From Peribacter sp043814035 (GTDB lineage: Bacteria; Patescibacteriota; Gracilibacteria; Peribacterales; Peribacteraceae), in NCBI GenBank assembly GCA_043814035.1, contig JBDRKJ010000006.1, positions 24,913 through 88,912 of the forward strand: DNA of 64,000 bases, given 5' to 3'. The position numbers and the translations under genes were made by a program. Shown in pieces: positions 44,079-52,865 of the stretch. The notes beneath the pieces were generated by a model that searched no databases, was not told the DNA's origin, and saw only the letters and a list, made by a program, of their open reading frames with translations. The stretch's first letter is position 1; the number at the start of each line of letters is the position of its first letter.

Positions 44079-44741
44079 ATGAAACGCAGCAGACTCTCCG
44101 TGTACGCGACAACTGGCGTTCTGACGATCGCCGTTGTGATCCCCATGGCGACAGCCTTCCTTAAGGATGGTGGTCACTATAGCGCAACGCTCCAGCGAGA
44201 GGCGCTTGAAAATAGGCCGGAACTGCGCGCATCGCGGCGTGCACTTACGCGCCTGAACTCGCGTTGTGGTCGAGCGGGAGAAGAACAGAATGCTCTCTGT
44301 CGTGCCTACACTATTGTGCAGCAGGAGTGCTTCGATCGACAGGATCAGTACCTACAGAATACAGGGTGTCCCGCCATCAATGACATGGCACGGATTTACA
44401 AGGTCCAGAGTGCGCTCGAAATGAACCAGCCAGTGCCTTCTATAGAAGAGACAAAAGCTTCTTCCAGCTCCAGTTCGGGTGAAGCGATTTCTGGTACGAC
44501 GTTCAAGGATCTCTCCGCGTCCGATCGCAATGTTCTGCGACGCGCTGTTCGTGTGCAGAATTGTTCCAAGAAGCTACCCCAGGCGATGTACCAATTGTGT
44601 CTTTCTCTTGTGGGAGAGAATCAGAAGGCCGCCCCCACGGGCCTGACGAACGACCAGCAACAGATACGTTCCGAACAGCATTCCTCACAGCCTTCGACCC
44701 TCAAGGATCGGATCGAGATGACGAAGCCCGTCGCAAGATAA
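44079..44741 (+). CDS. Exported protein of unknown function
   Basis: A 220-aa protein with a signal peptide/anchor (about residues 8-27). The mature part has six cysteines (RCGRAG, LCRAY, ECFDR, GCPAI, NCSKK and LCLSL), which could form disulfides, a serine-rich linker (SSSSSSGEA) and a polar Gln/Ser-rich tail. It has its own promoter. Family not recognised; possible envelope protein. Confidence 0.68.
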   Translation: MKRSRLSVYATTGVLTIAVVIPMATAFLKDGGHYSATLQREALENRPELRASRRALTRLNSRCGRAGEEQNALCRAYTIVQQECFDRQDQYLQNTGCPAINDMARIYKVQSALEMNQPVPSIEETKASSSSSSGEAISGTTFKDLSASDRNVLRRAVRVQNCSKKLPQAMYQLCLSLVGENQKAAPTGLTNDQQQIRSEQHSSQPSTLKDRIEMTKPVAR

Positions 44742-44792
44742 AGGCAAGGAAAGTGGAAGAACATTGATGTGTGTTGCGTTATCATGAACGCG

Positions 44793-45383
44793 ATGGATCA
44801 AAAGCTTATCCTTGCTTCGGCCAGTCCACAGCGCAAAGCGCTCCTACAGGAGATTGGTATACCGTTCGATGTCTTCGTCACGGGCGTGGAAGACGAGAGT
44901 GATGTTACGCATCGCGATCCCGTTGAGCGCGCCCAATTCTTTGCACGTCTGAAGGCGCAGCATGCGCATTCCGTGCATCACGGGGCATGGATCATCGGCT
45001 GCGACACACTCGTTGTGGCCTCTGACGGAACGCTCCTCGAGAAGGCGGCTGACAGGGATGGCGCGCGCGCAATGATTCAATTGCAGAGTGGTACGACATC
45101 GCTTGTGCATTCCGGACTCTGCGTGCTCACGCCGAACGGGGAAGCACACGAAGACCTATCAACGTCTTCGGTCACCTTTAAGCAGCTCACGCCGCAAGAG
45201 ATTGACTGGTGGGTCGGCACGGGATTGTGGAAGGATCGGTCAGGGTCTTTTCAAATCGACGGGCCCGGGCAGCTCATGATCGAGAAGATTGCAGGAGATT
45301 GGTCGGGGATTGTGGGGCTGCCGGTGTTTCTGCTCGGGCAGCTGTTGAAGAAAGCGGGGTGGGATGTATTTCAGGGAACATAG
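44793..45383 (+). CDS. maf: Maf-family nucleoside triphosphate pyrophosphatase
   Basis: About 196 aa from MDQKLILASASPQRKALLQ (in-frame Mets at 44769 and 44784 exist, but this start matches the family). SASPQRK, IIGCDTLVV, FKQLTPQEIDWWV and a late IEKIAGDWSGIVGLPV are Maf features. These enzymes hydrolyse non-canonical or canonical NTPs and are linked to septum inhibition. It converges on the inositol-phosphatase family gene. Confidence 0.93.
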   Translation: MDQKLILASASPQRKALLQEIGIPFDVFVTGVEDESDVTHRDPVERAQFFARLKAQHAHSVHHGAWIIGCDTLVVASDGTLLEKAADRDGARAMIQLQSGTTSLVHSGLCVLTPNGEAHEDLSTSSVTFKQLTPQEIDWWVGTGLWKDRSGSFQIDGPGQLMIEKIAGDWSGIVGLPVFLLGQLLKKAGWDVFQGT

Positions 45384-45399
45384 CTCTCTCTTACATATT

Positions 45400-46194
45400 T
45401 TACTTAAACACAAACTCGCAAAGCTCATCGAAAATCGGTGCGGTAGAGGCGACGCAGCGCACACCACCACGGGGATTTTGGGGATCCATAAGTTCAGTGC
45501 GGGATTTTCCTCCTGCCTCTTCGACCATGAGGCAGCCGGGGGCGATATCCCAAAGGTGAACTCCATCGAAGAACACGCCGTCATTCCCCCTCTTGAGGAT
45601 CTCGGCAATTTCAAAGCCGGCGCAACCGTAGTTCTGCAGTGAGGCGCATCGGGGGTGTGTGAAGGTCATGATTTTGTCCGTTCCGCGGGATTTTCCTCCC
45701 ATGTTCGTGCACAGAATCGCATCATCCAGATCGCGCGTTGGGCGCAGTTTGGCGATGGGTTTTCCGTTCAGGAATGAGCCTTTTCCACGTATTGCCCAGT
45801 AAGTTTCTCCTTTGACCGGGAGCACCGAAACGCCAACGACGGTGTGATCATCTTTCTGAAGTGCGATGAGGCAGGCAAATTCATCTTTGCCGTGCACGTA
45901 CGGCTTGGTGCCGTCGAGTGGGTCGATAATCCAGCAGTAGGGCGAAGATGGATTGCCCAGATTCTCTGCACCGCTCTCTTCGGCCAGAATGCGGTGATCC
46001 GGAAACTCAACTTGAATCATGGTGATGATTGCGGTCTGCGCTGCGTGATCGACATCAGTGACGTAGTCCGTCACTTCCTTGGTGTCGATGACGATCCCCT
46101 CCGACGATTGTCGCTTCTGCATGGCGATTTGTGCTCCTGATACAGCTGCTCTCTGTGCGAGATCGAGCGCCTGCGCGAGGTCGAGGGAAGCCAT
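45400..46194 (-). CDS. Inositol monophosphatase family protein
   Basis: A 264-aa Li-sensitive-phosphatase fold protein. Metal-binding motifs are DYVTDVDHAAQ, ILAEESGAE, WIIDPLDGTKPYVHG and the late GVHLWDIAPGCLMVEEAGG. It could be an inositol-1-phosphatase, histidinol-phosphatase or PAP phosphatase; sequence alone does not decide. A small ORF ends 4 bp upstream, suggesting a shared leftward transcript. Confidence 0.93.
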   Translation of the reverse strand: MASLDLAQALDLAQRAAVSGAQIAMQKRQSSEGIVIDTKEVTDYVTDVDHAAQTAIITMIQVEFPDHRILAEESGAENLGNPSSPYCWIIDPLDGTKPYVHGKDEFACLIALQKDDHTVVGVSVLPVKGETYWAIRGKGSFLNGKPIAKLRPTRDLDDAILCTNMGGKSRGTDKIMTFTHPRCASLQNYGCAGFEIAEILKRGNDGVFFDGVHLWDIAPGCLMVEEAGGKSRTELMDPQNPRGGVRCVASTAPIFDELCEFVFK

Positions 46195-46197
46195 GGG

Positions 46198-46341
46198 CTA
46201 CTGCTGGTCATTTGTCAGATCCTTTCCTTCGCCTGCTTTCGTGAAATCATCACCGAGATTCTTGTCATCCTGCTCCGGCAGCAGCAATGGCAACGGGGGA
46301 GTGGGCTCCTTCTTGCCGTTGTTGTCGTCATCCCTGGTCAT
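46198..46341 (-). CDS. Small acidic disordered protein (47 aa)
   Basis: An ORF starting MTRDDDNNGKKEPTPPLPLL that exactly fills the gap between the secreted-protein gene (ending 46346) and the phosphatase gene (starting 46194). It is low-complexity, rich in Asp, Asn, Pro and Lys. The tight packing supports it being real, but there is no family or ribosome-site evidence. Confidence 0.4.
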   Translation of the reverse strand: MTRDDDNNGKKEPTPPLPLLLPEQDDKNLGDDFTKAGEGKDLTNDQQ

Positions 46342-46345
46342 AGCG

Positions 46346-47182
46346 TTAGTGGGAAGAAGATGAAGAGGAGGCACGCAGTGCCTGCTGTGCCTCAGCGAGT
46401 ATGGGGGAACATGTGCCGATCTGTGCGATGGCATCAGAGAGGTTCTTGCGCGATGTTTCGAGCACATCTGTCGATTGTGCAGTGAACAGAAGTGGGTCCG
46501 CAGCTTCGTAGCACTCCATGGCAGATGCAACGTGTTGCTGCACTTCTGCAGGTAGTGACGCATCTTCACTCACGGATTTCAGTGAAAGGAGCAGGTGGTC
46601 CAGCCATGTTCGTGCTGCGCTGGCGCGTACCTGAGCAGCGGCGAGCCAGTAGGGTAGCCGATACTGCGTCCGCAGATTCGCGCGCACGTCACGGAATGCA
46701 TCGAGCGTCGTGAATACTTTGGCATCAATGGCGTTAGTGACGGGTTGTAGCGCTTCCTGCAAAGCATCAATGCTGGCGAGCATGGCGGCCTTCTGCGCCG
46801 CGGGGAGGCTCGGCCACTGATCGATCACGTCTCGTTCATTCTTAAGGGAGTCTCTTTCGATCATCAGTTGCCCGCGGTAACACTGCAGGGTGACGGGCAG
46901 CAGGGTATCGCGATTTGCACTCCGTACGTCATCGTGACAGCGATCAATGTGTGTGATGAGTTTGCCGTGAGCTTTCTGCCACTTTGTGATCCAACTCGTA
47001 TGCACAAGTGCGAAGGAACTCCATCGCGATTTGAATGATGCAGCGCGCTCTTCGCGCTCTGCCCAGATATCGACAACGGAGCCGCTTCCTGCTGACGAAC
47101 TAGCTGCAGAGGAATGCTCTTGCGCGCCCGCTGCGGGAATCAGTAGGCAGCAGGTCAGAACCGAGAAAATGAGTGAACGCAT
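46346..47182 (-). CDS. Exported helical protein of unknown function
   Basis: About 278 aa from MRSLIFSVLTCCLLIPAAGAQE, a signal peptide with cleavage near AGA-QE. The mature part begins Ser/Ala-rich and is then mostly helical with Cys at CHDDV, CYRGQ, CYEA and CSPI, ending in a serine run (SSSSSSH). No enzymatic motif. It is the first gene of a leftward group with the small acidic ORF and the inositol-phosphatase family gene. Confidence 0.68.
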   Translation of the reverse strand: MRSLIFSVLTCCLLIPAAGAQEHSSAASSSAGSGSVVDIWAEREERAASFKSRWSSFALVHTSWITKWQKAHGKLITHIDRCHDDVRSANRDTLLPVTLQCYRGQLMIERDSLKNERDVIDQWPSLPAAQKAAMLASIDALQEALQPVTNAIDAKVFTTLDAFRDVRANLRTQYRLPYWLAAAQVRASAARTWLDHLLLSLKSVSEDASLPAEVQQHVASAMECYEAADPLLFTAQSTDVLETSRKNLSDAIAQIGTCSPILAEAQQALRASSSSSSH

Positions 47183-47213
47183 GTGGAGCATCATAGCATG
47201 AATGCGTATGGGA

Positions 47214-49265
47214 TCATGACGCGCTCAGTGAGCGCTCTTTTTCGATGAACTGCAGTACGGTTTCCACGTAGGTCGCGTGGCTCCATGCGAGTGGAGCTAC
47301 CGAGAGGGGCTCACCGGTGATGGGATGCATCTGTTCCGCCAGAATACCGGTACTCGAAGCTCTGTCTGCTGTCCATTCGAGAATCTCCCGTGCGGGTTCG
47401 AGATCTTCAAGTGATTTTGCCTGTGTAATGAGCCACTGCGCGTTCCAGAGTGTTGTGATAATCCAGGGATTTCCCGGAATCTCCGCTGTCGGATGCACCT
47501 TGGCGTGGTACACATCGTTTGTAAATCGTGCGAGGCCACCGATGGGAGTATGCACCGAGAGTGCCTGTTTCATCTGCTGCATCGTCGAGACGACGCGTGG
47601 ATCGTCCGATGGAAGCACATTCAGTTTCCAGATGGCTGAGACACTTGCATCGATGGTGAGGTCTCGTTCGGTCGTGCGCCCATTCTCGCGACGAATCATC
47701 TTCACAAAGCGCTTCTCCTTCTCGTCGTACAGGTGAAAGAGCAGTGCCTGTCGTGTTTCATCTGCGGCTGTATTAAAACGTTCGGAGTGTGTGTGATGAC
47801 CGAGGATCTGACAGATCTGAGCTGCAGCGTGTAAGCCGGCAACGACGCTCGCTACGGTGTAGGTGAAGATTCCTCGGTGTTCCTCCCACGGGTCGTAGCT
47901 CGGGAAAGGCAATCCCGTTTCCTTCTCGCGAAAGTTCGTGAGGAACTGCCCGGCCTTCTTAACGAATTTCTCATACATCTCTTGTAGGAATTCGAAGTCC
48001 TGCACGCGCTCGAAGTGTTTCCAAAGTGCGTAAATGACGAGAGCGGTCTCATCTTCCTGAATCGGCATCTGCGCTTCGCCGTCGCGACACCATGGATGCC
48101 ACGAGGATCCCAGAGAGCCATCGGGATTGTATTTGTGTAGCAGGTAACCATCGGGCGTCTGTACCCGCGCGCAGAATTCGAAGAAGCGGCGCGTCACTTC
48201 GTGGATTTGTGCGTGGTCGAGGGCGAGTGCAATGAAGGCACCATCCCGCGGCCACACGTAAGTGTAGGTGTCGCGGTTGAAGGCCATGATATCTTCATCC
48301 GCAGCAGCCACTATGCCACCAGCGTTATCGGCGTGCAGGCGAATCAAGAGCAGGCTCCGGCGATAGAGATTCACAAGACGCGTGCTGAGCGAACCGAAGT
48401 TCTGCCGTGCCATGTGCACCCAGCTCTTCCAGTAGTTGTGGCAGTTTCCCTGCAGACGGTGCTCTCCTTCGGTGTTAACGACTTGGTGTAAGTTGACCAC
48501 TTCTTCCAGGTCGCGACCCATACAGAGCCAGAGTGTGACGGTTGTTTCTTTCTCCGGCTTTACGATGGCATGAATCCCCACCGTTGAGTCCACCGATCCC
48601 TGATCAATAGTCGTATTGCTGAGTTCTCCATCCTCTGCATCCTTCCACGTGCCTTCGAAACCCTGATAATTAGCCTTACCGATGCTATAACTGCCGATGC
48701 CAGAGGTGCCCAGTCGCTCTTTACTGCGGAGCACCGATTGGTACTCTCCTGTTCCCATGCGTCCGGTGACGTGCGTATCTGGATCGCTCGTTTCACCTCC
48801 CACGAGGAAGTAGCGGGTCTGCCGGTAGTGGATCACTGTGTTCGTGTACGGTTCGTAGAAGGCGGTATCTTTCTGGTTGTCGCCGTAGATGAAGAGATTG
48901 TGGTGGAAGTAGAAGCGGATTTTCTTCTCCTGTCCGTCCGTACTGCGGATGCGGAAATTCCGCATGAGAATGTTATAGAACGGATGCACGTAATCTTCGG
49001 CAATAAGTTCGAGACCGAGCGCGTCATTGTGTAGCTTCGATTCCCCGACGAGTGAGTCGAGACGGTACTGTGGTTCGATATGCCATGAGGGATCAGAGAA
49101 CCATTTCATGCCGCGCCCTTCGACGAAGATGCCGATGCGATGCGCATTTCCGTATCCCGTGTGATCCTCCATGCCCACGTGTGGAAAGTACAAGTCGCGC
49201 AGCTGCAATCGTGTATCAAATGCCGCGAGCACTTGGCCGTTGCCGATGACGAGGGAGCGGGGCAT
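47214..49265 (-). CDS. Glycoside hydrolase family 15 protein (glucoamylase/trehalase-like)
   Basis: A 683-aa protein: an N-terminal beta-sandwich (about residues 1-270; SLVIGNGQVLAAFDTRLQLRDLYFP) and a C-terminal (alpha/alpha)6 barrel with YVWPRDGAFIALAL, the general-acid region QEDETALVIYALWKH and GNPWIITTLWNAQWL. GH15 enzymes release glucose from alpha-glucan ends. No signal peptide, so cytoplasmic. It is the last gene of the GT4-GH57-GH15 cluster, 14 bp after GH57, fitting storage-glucan turnover. Confidence 0.93.
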   Translation of the reverse strand: MPRSLVIGNGQVLAAFDTRLQLRDLYFPHVGMEDHTGYGNAHRIGIFVEGRGMKWFSDPSWHIEPQYRLDSLVGESKLHNDALGLELIAEDYVHPFYNILMRNFRIRSTDGQEKKIRFYFHHNLFIYGDNQKDTAFYEPYTNTVIHYRQTRYFLVGGETSDPDTHVTGRMGTGEYQSVLRSKERLGTSGIGSYSIGKANYQGFEGTWKDAEDGELSNTTIDQGSVDSTVGIHAIVKPEKETTVTLWLCMGRDLEEVVNLHQVVNTEGEHRLQGNCHNYWKSWVHMARQNFGSLSTRLVNLYRRSLLLIRLHADNAGGIVAAADEDIMAFNRDTYTYVWPRDGAFIALALDHAQIHEVTRRFFEFCARVQTPDGYLLHKYNPDGSLGSSWHPWCRDGEAQMPIQEDETALVIYALWKHFERVQDFEFLQEMYEKFVKKAGQFLTNFREKETGLPFPSYDPWEEHRGIFTYTVASVVAGLHAAAQICQILGHHTHSERFNTAADETRQALLFHLYDEKEKRFVKMIRRENGRTTERDLTIDASVSAIWKLNVLPSDDPRVVSTMQQMKQALSVHTPIGGLARFTNDVYHAKVHPTAEIPGNPWIITTLWNAQWLITQAKSLEDLEPAREILEWTADRASSTGILAEQMHPITGEPLSVAPLAWSHATYVETVLQFIEKERSLSAS

Positions 49266-49279
49266 GCGTAGGGTGAAGA

Positions 49280-50569
49280 TTAAGATCTGGGAATAGGATT
49301 CTTTTTCGTACGTTTTGGTTTTTGTTTCGGCTCCACGCGTGATTTGAGGTCACAAATGGCGTGGCTGAAACGGCGGTAGGCTTCGTAAGGCGAATCGTAC
49401 GGGCTGAAGTACTTGTGTACGTCACCGTCGTTCCAGTATTTGGTGCACATGTAGTAGAAGTGGTCGGAAGTCTGTAGCTTTCGCCAGGTGCGAATGAGGT
49501 CGGGGTTCCCTGTTGCCTTCACAAGCGGTCCTAGTGCATAGAGTGCTTGCATGGCTGCTACTTGAATCTGGTTGCCTTGCCAGGCAGAGAGATCACGCTC
49601 TGTATCGGCCCACGAAATTAAACTGTGTGCGTCATACACAGGTTTTTCATTCTGCTCCCACGCATCGATAACTTGTGAAGGCGTTGCGCACTTCACTCCA
49701 TGTTCCTGCCAAATACCGGGTAGTGTGCGGAGGAACTCGAAGATGCCGGTGTCTTCCCACTGGTGTTCTCCGAACGTTTCATAATCCATAAATAAATTCA
49801 CGCTGTGCCCGCCACCACCGAGCAACCAATTGGTGAAGGTTTCGGCTTTGAGCGGGAATCCCACCCAACTTTTATCAGAAAACCGGAACGCCACGTCATC
49901 GGAGAGGCGGAAGTTCTTAAGTAGGAGTGCGATGTTCTCTGAACGCTTGGGTAGCGGACGATGTCGTGCGATGACCATCTCTTTGCGGCGTGCTAGGCGG
50001 AACTGCGGTGGCATATATGGCAAGTTGGGGCTTCTGCCTTGAAGCAAATGGTCTGTGCCCTCTCCTAAAATTCCCTTAAATCCCATGAGTCGCACCGTCT
50101 GTGCCAGCTCGTTGCTGTAGATGAGTTCGGTATTGCGGAAGATGCGTGGTGTGATGCCGAAGAGGTCTTCAATCTTGCGAATGTGCAGCGTGACCTGCTC
50201 GCAAAATTCTTCGGTATCTTGAATGGAAGAGAGCGAGTGGTAGTACGTCTCGGCAAGGAATTCCACGCGGCCCGTTGCTGCGAGTTGCCGAAAACTCTCG
50301 AGCACATCTTCTCCGTACTCTTCACACTGGTCGAGAAATACTCCCGAGAGGGAATACGCGATAGCAAAATCCGGGTATTGCTCAAGGAGCGAGAGCATGA
50401 GCCTGTTGGCAGGCAGGTAGCACTTCTCAGATACCTTGCGGAATACCGCACGGTTCTTCTCGTGGTCGAAATAGTTCATGCCACCCTCTTTGCCGATTTC
50501 CGTGATCCGAAGATCGCGCAAGCGGTAGGGCTGGTGAACCTGGAAGTAGAGGCAGACGAGGGGAGTCAT
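49280..50569 (-). CDS. Glycoside hydrolase family 57 alpha-amylase-like enzyme
   Basis: A 429-aa protein with the GH57 five-motif pattern: HQPYR at residue 12, GVFLDQ, the nucleophile Glu148 in RNTELIYS, and acid/base Asp262 in LFMDYETFGEHQ. Cytoplasmic, acting on alpha-1,4-glucan. It lies between the GT4 and GH15 genes with short gaps. The C-terminal about 60 residues carry SPYDSPYEAYRRFSHAI, typical of the archaeal/CPR GH57 amylase subgroup. Confidence 0.93.
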   Translation of the reverse strand: MTPLVCLYFQVHQPYRLRDLRITEIGKEGGMNYFDHEKNRAVFRKVSEKCYLPANRLMLSLLEQYPDFAIAYSLSGVFLDQCEEYGEDVLESFRQLAATGRVEFLAETYYHSLSSIQDTEEFCEQVTLHIRKIEDLFGITPRIFRNTELIYSNELAQTVRLMGFKGILGEGTDHLLQGRSPNLPYMPPQFRLARRKEMVIARHRPLPKRSENIALLLKNFRLSDDVAFRFSDKSWVGFPLKAETFTNWLLGGGGHSVNLFMDYETFGEHQWEDTGIFEFLRTLPGIWQEHGVKCATPSQVIDAWEQNEKPVYDAHSLISWADTERDLSAWQGNQIQVAAMQALYALGPLVKATGNPDLIRTWRKLQTSDHFYYMCTKYWNDGDVHKYFSPYDSPYEAYRRFSHAICDLKSRVEPKQKPKRTKKNPIPRS

Positions 50570-50597
50570 GATGTGGGGGTGGGTGTAGAAAGTAGAG

Positions 50598-51812
50598 TTA
50601 AGACTGGAGGAGGTTTTGGTAGATGGAGAATACTTTTTCGGCCTGGTTCTCCCATGTCAGCTTCTGCAGAATGCGCGGTGCTTCGGTAGTGAGCTGCAAA
50701 GCGAGTGGCGTTTCGCGCAGGATGGTGAGCACGCAGTCCGCCATCTTCTCGGTATCCCAGAAATCCACCTTGAATGCGTGACCAACAACTTCGCTCGCTC
50801 CGGATTGTCTGCTTAAGATCACCGGTGTGCCGTGAGCGATGGCTTCGAGTGCCACGAGCCCAAAGGGTTCTGAGAGTGATGGCATCACGAAACAGCTCGA
50901 TTGTGTGTAGAGCTTTCGTGCCTCGGCGCTCGATACCTTTCCTGCGAAGATGATGTTGTCCTGCAGACCGAGTTTGACGGCGTGGTCCACCAGTGATGAG
51001 AGCATGTGGCCGTCGCCCGCCATCACGAACTGCACATCTGGTTTGAACTTGTGTACCAATGAAGCCATTTCTAGGAAGTGCATGGGGCCCTTTTGGATGG
51101 CGAGGCGCCCGAGAAAGAGCACCATAGGACTCTTTTTGCTTCGTTTAACCATCTGTTTCTGAGACTGTGACGCATCATGTGTCTCACTGCTTCCGTTGTG
51201 TACTACAGAGATCTTATCTGCCGGAATTCCATAGTGCTGCACGAGAATGTTCTTCGTGTAGTTGCTCACGGCAATGATGTGGTTCGCCTGTTCAAATCCC
51301 CATCGCTCTCGTTGGTAGATCCACTCATTGGGATGGAAGTGTGTGCGGTCCAACTCTGTGGCGTGAATGTGTGCGACGAACGGTTTTTCGTGATGTCGTG
51401 CGGAGAGCACCGCTGCTCCGTAGGTCATCCAGTCGTGTGCGTGAACAACATCCGGATTAAGGTCTTTCGTGAGTTCCACGCTCGTTTCGGTGAAGACGTG
51501 CACGGCATGCCCTAGGTCTTCGCCGTAGATCTGGGTTGTTTCACGTGGAATGGTGTGGATTCGTTGTGCATACAGATCTGGTGAGTCGTAGGGCATGAGC
51601 AAGCTCGATACGCGAATCTTCTGAATGTGCTTATCTTGTGGAAAAAGCACCTCGACATCCTCTTCTTCATTGCCTACAGCGAAGGGTAATACGAGGGTTA
51701 CCTTTACGTTGTTGTAGAGCAGCCCTCGTACGAGTCCTTGGCATGCCACACCCAATCCACCCAGGTGTCGTGGAGGGTATTCCCAGCCGAACATAAGCGA
51801 GTGAATGGACAT
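50598..51812 (-). CDS. GT4-family glycosyltransferase, glycogen-synthase-like
   Basis: A 404-aa GT-B protein. The N-terminal MFGWEYPPRHLGGLGVACQGL and VVHAHDWMTYGAAV match glycogen-synthase-like enzymes; the C-terminal LGRLAIQKGPMHFLEMA and EPFGLVALEAIAHGTPVI (EX7E) bind the sugar nucleotide. It probably extends an alpha-glucan that GH57 and GH15 then degrade. It is first in its operon, with a good promoter at 51862-51890. Confidence 0.88.
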   Translation of the reverse strand: MSIHSLMFGWEYPPRHLGGLGVACQGLVRGLLYNNVKVTLVLPFAVGNEEEDVEVLFPQDKHIQKIRVSSLLMPYDSPDLYAQRIHTIPRETTQIYGEDLGHAVHVFTETSVELTKDLNPDVVHAHDWMTYGAAVLSARHHEKPFVAHIHATELDRTHFHPNEWIYQRERWGFEQANHIIAVSNYTKNILVQHYGIPADKISVVHNGSSETHDASQSQKQMVKRSKKSPMVLFLGRLAIQKGPMHFLEMASLVHKFKPDVQFVMAGDGHMLSSLVDHAVKLGLQDNIIFAGKVSSAEARKLYTQSSCFVMPSLSEPFGLVALEAIAHGTPVILSRQSGASEVVGHAFKVDFWDTEKMADCVLTILRETPLALQLTTEAPRILQKLTWENQAEKVFSIYQNLLQS

Positions 51813-51861
51813 GGATGTTTGTTTCTTTCACGCACGCACGCGCATGCGCGAGAATCAGGTA

Positions 51862-51890
51862 ATTATACCACAATTCTATGGAGAATTGAA
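51862..51890 (-). promoter_or_regulatory. Promoter of the glucan operon
   Basis: On the minus strand: TTCAAT, 17-nt spacer ending TGG, then perfect TATAAT (an extended -10), about 50 bp before the GT4 start. This makes the glucan genes transcriptionally independent of the isoprenoid operon upstream. Confidence 0.7.
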
Positions 51891-51932
51891 GGGTTTGCCC
51901 CTTGTCCGAGTGTAGAACCATGGCGTTGATTT

Positions 51933-52865
51933 CTAGGCTTTAGAAAGCGCTAAAACATGCCCCTTAATCACCTGCATTACACTCTCTAAATCCTCATTGA
52001 CAAGAATATGGTCGAACAGGTGTGCGGCGCGTGTAAAGAAGTCGAGATCTGCCTGCGCATTGATGAGTCGCTCCTCGATTTGCGCCTCCGTTTCGCGACC
52101 GCGTGCACGCATTCTGTGTAGCAAATGGCTGAGCTTTGTGCGCTTGCTGGAGCCCGGGGGCAGCAGGCCGAATGAGAGAATGGAGCGGCGACCGAAATGG
52201 GCCGCAAGGCTTCGTAGCAGGTGCATTTCGGTGACCACCACGGGGAGTTTTCCTTGCTCCCAGATGGCCTCGATGTCGCTTTTACGGTACCCGTAGCATC
52301 GCTGTTCGGAATCGGAGGGCAGGTGTATCCACGCAACGAGCGCATCGCTCTTCTCCAGTCGATCGAATTCCTTGGATGAGACGTATTCGTACTCCTGATC
52401 GTCGCCATCTTTCGGTGAACGACTGGTGACGATGGGGACTTTGGCGGTGAAGTCGCCCAACATGTTTGTGAGCAGAAGCGAGACGGTGGTCTTGCCCACG
52501 CCCGAGGGTCCGGTGAATGCCAGGATGTAGCCGGGGAACTTCTGAACTTCGGTCTTTGGCTCAGCAATGCGCTGAGTGAGTTCGTACGCAATGTCATACA
52601 GGCGCAAGCCTTCTGCATTCACACGAGATAAACGCATGCGTGGCAGGACGATATGGCCGATTGCGGGTTCATCGATTCCTGTGAGTGTGCCAAGTACACG
52701 TTGGCCATCGGCGAGTTCGATGAGGCCGATGCGGCGATGCCGATCAGAGAATCCCTTCGGCGGATGTGTGACTGTCGTGAAGGAGAGCAGTGCTCCGGAG
52801 AGTAACCGCTTTTTGCGGAGTTGAATGGCACGGGCAGCGACGGCGGGTGAATCAGGCAGACGCAT
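51933..52865 (-). CDS. DUF35 OB-fold domain fused to a guanylate-kinase-like domain
   Basis: 310 aa from MRLPDSPAVAARAIQLRKKR, which overlaps the thiolase stop by 14 bp (the frame is open to 53015). Residues about 20-80 (GALLSFTTVTHPPKGFSDRH to HIVLPRM) match the OB fold of DUF35 proteins that bridge archaeal thiolase and HMG-CoA synthase; the usual N-terminal Cys4 ribbon is missing. Residues about 112-310 resemble guanylate kinase: P-loop GPSGVGKTT, TSRSPKDGDDQEYEYVSSKEF in the GMP-binding place, and a lid-type RMRARGRETEAQIEERL. Catalytic status is uncertain because the GMP-site arginine pattern is altered. Position after thiolase and HMGS supports a role in that complex. Confidence 0.82.
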   Translation of the reverse strand: MRLPDSPAVAARAIQLRKKRLLSGALLSFTTVTHPPKGFSDRHRRIGLIELADGQRVLGTLTGIDEPAIGHIVLPRMRLSRVNAEGLRLYDIAYELTQRIAEPKTEVQKFPGYILAFTGPSGVGKTTVSLLLTNMLGDFTAKVPIVTSRSPKDGDDQEYEYVSSKEFDRLEKSDALVAWIHLPSDSEQRCYGYRKSDIEAIWEQGKLPVVVTEMHLLRSLAAHFGRRSILSFGLLPPGSSKRTKLSHLLHRMRARGRETEAQIEERLINAQADLDFFTRAAHLFDHILVNEDLESVMQVIKGHVLALSKA

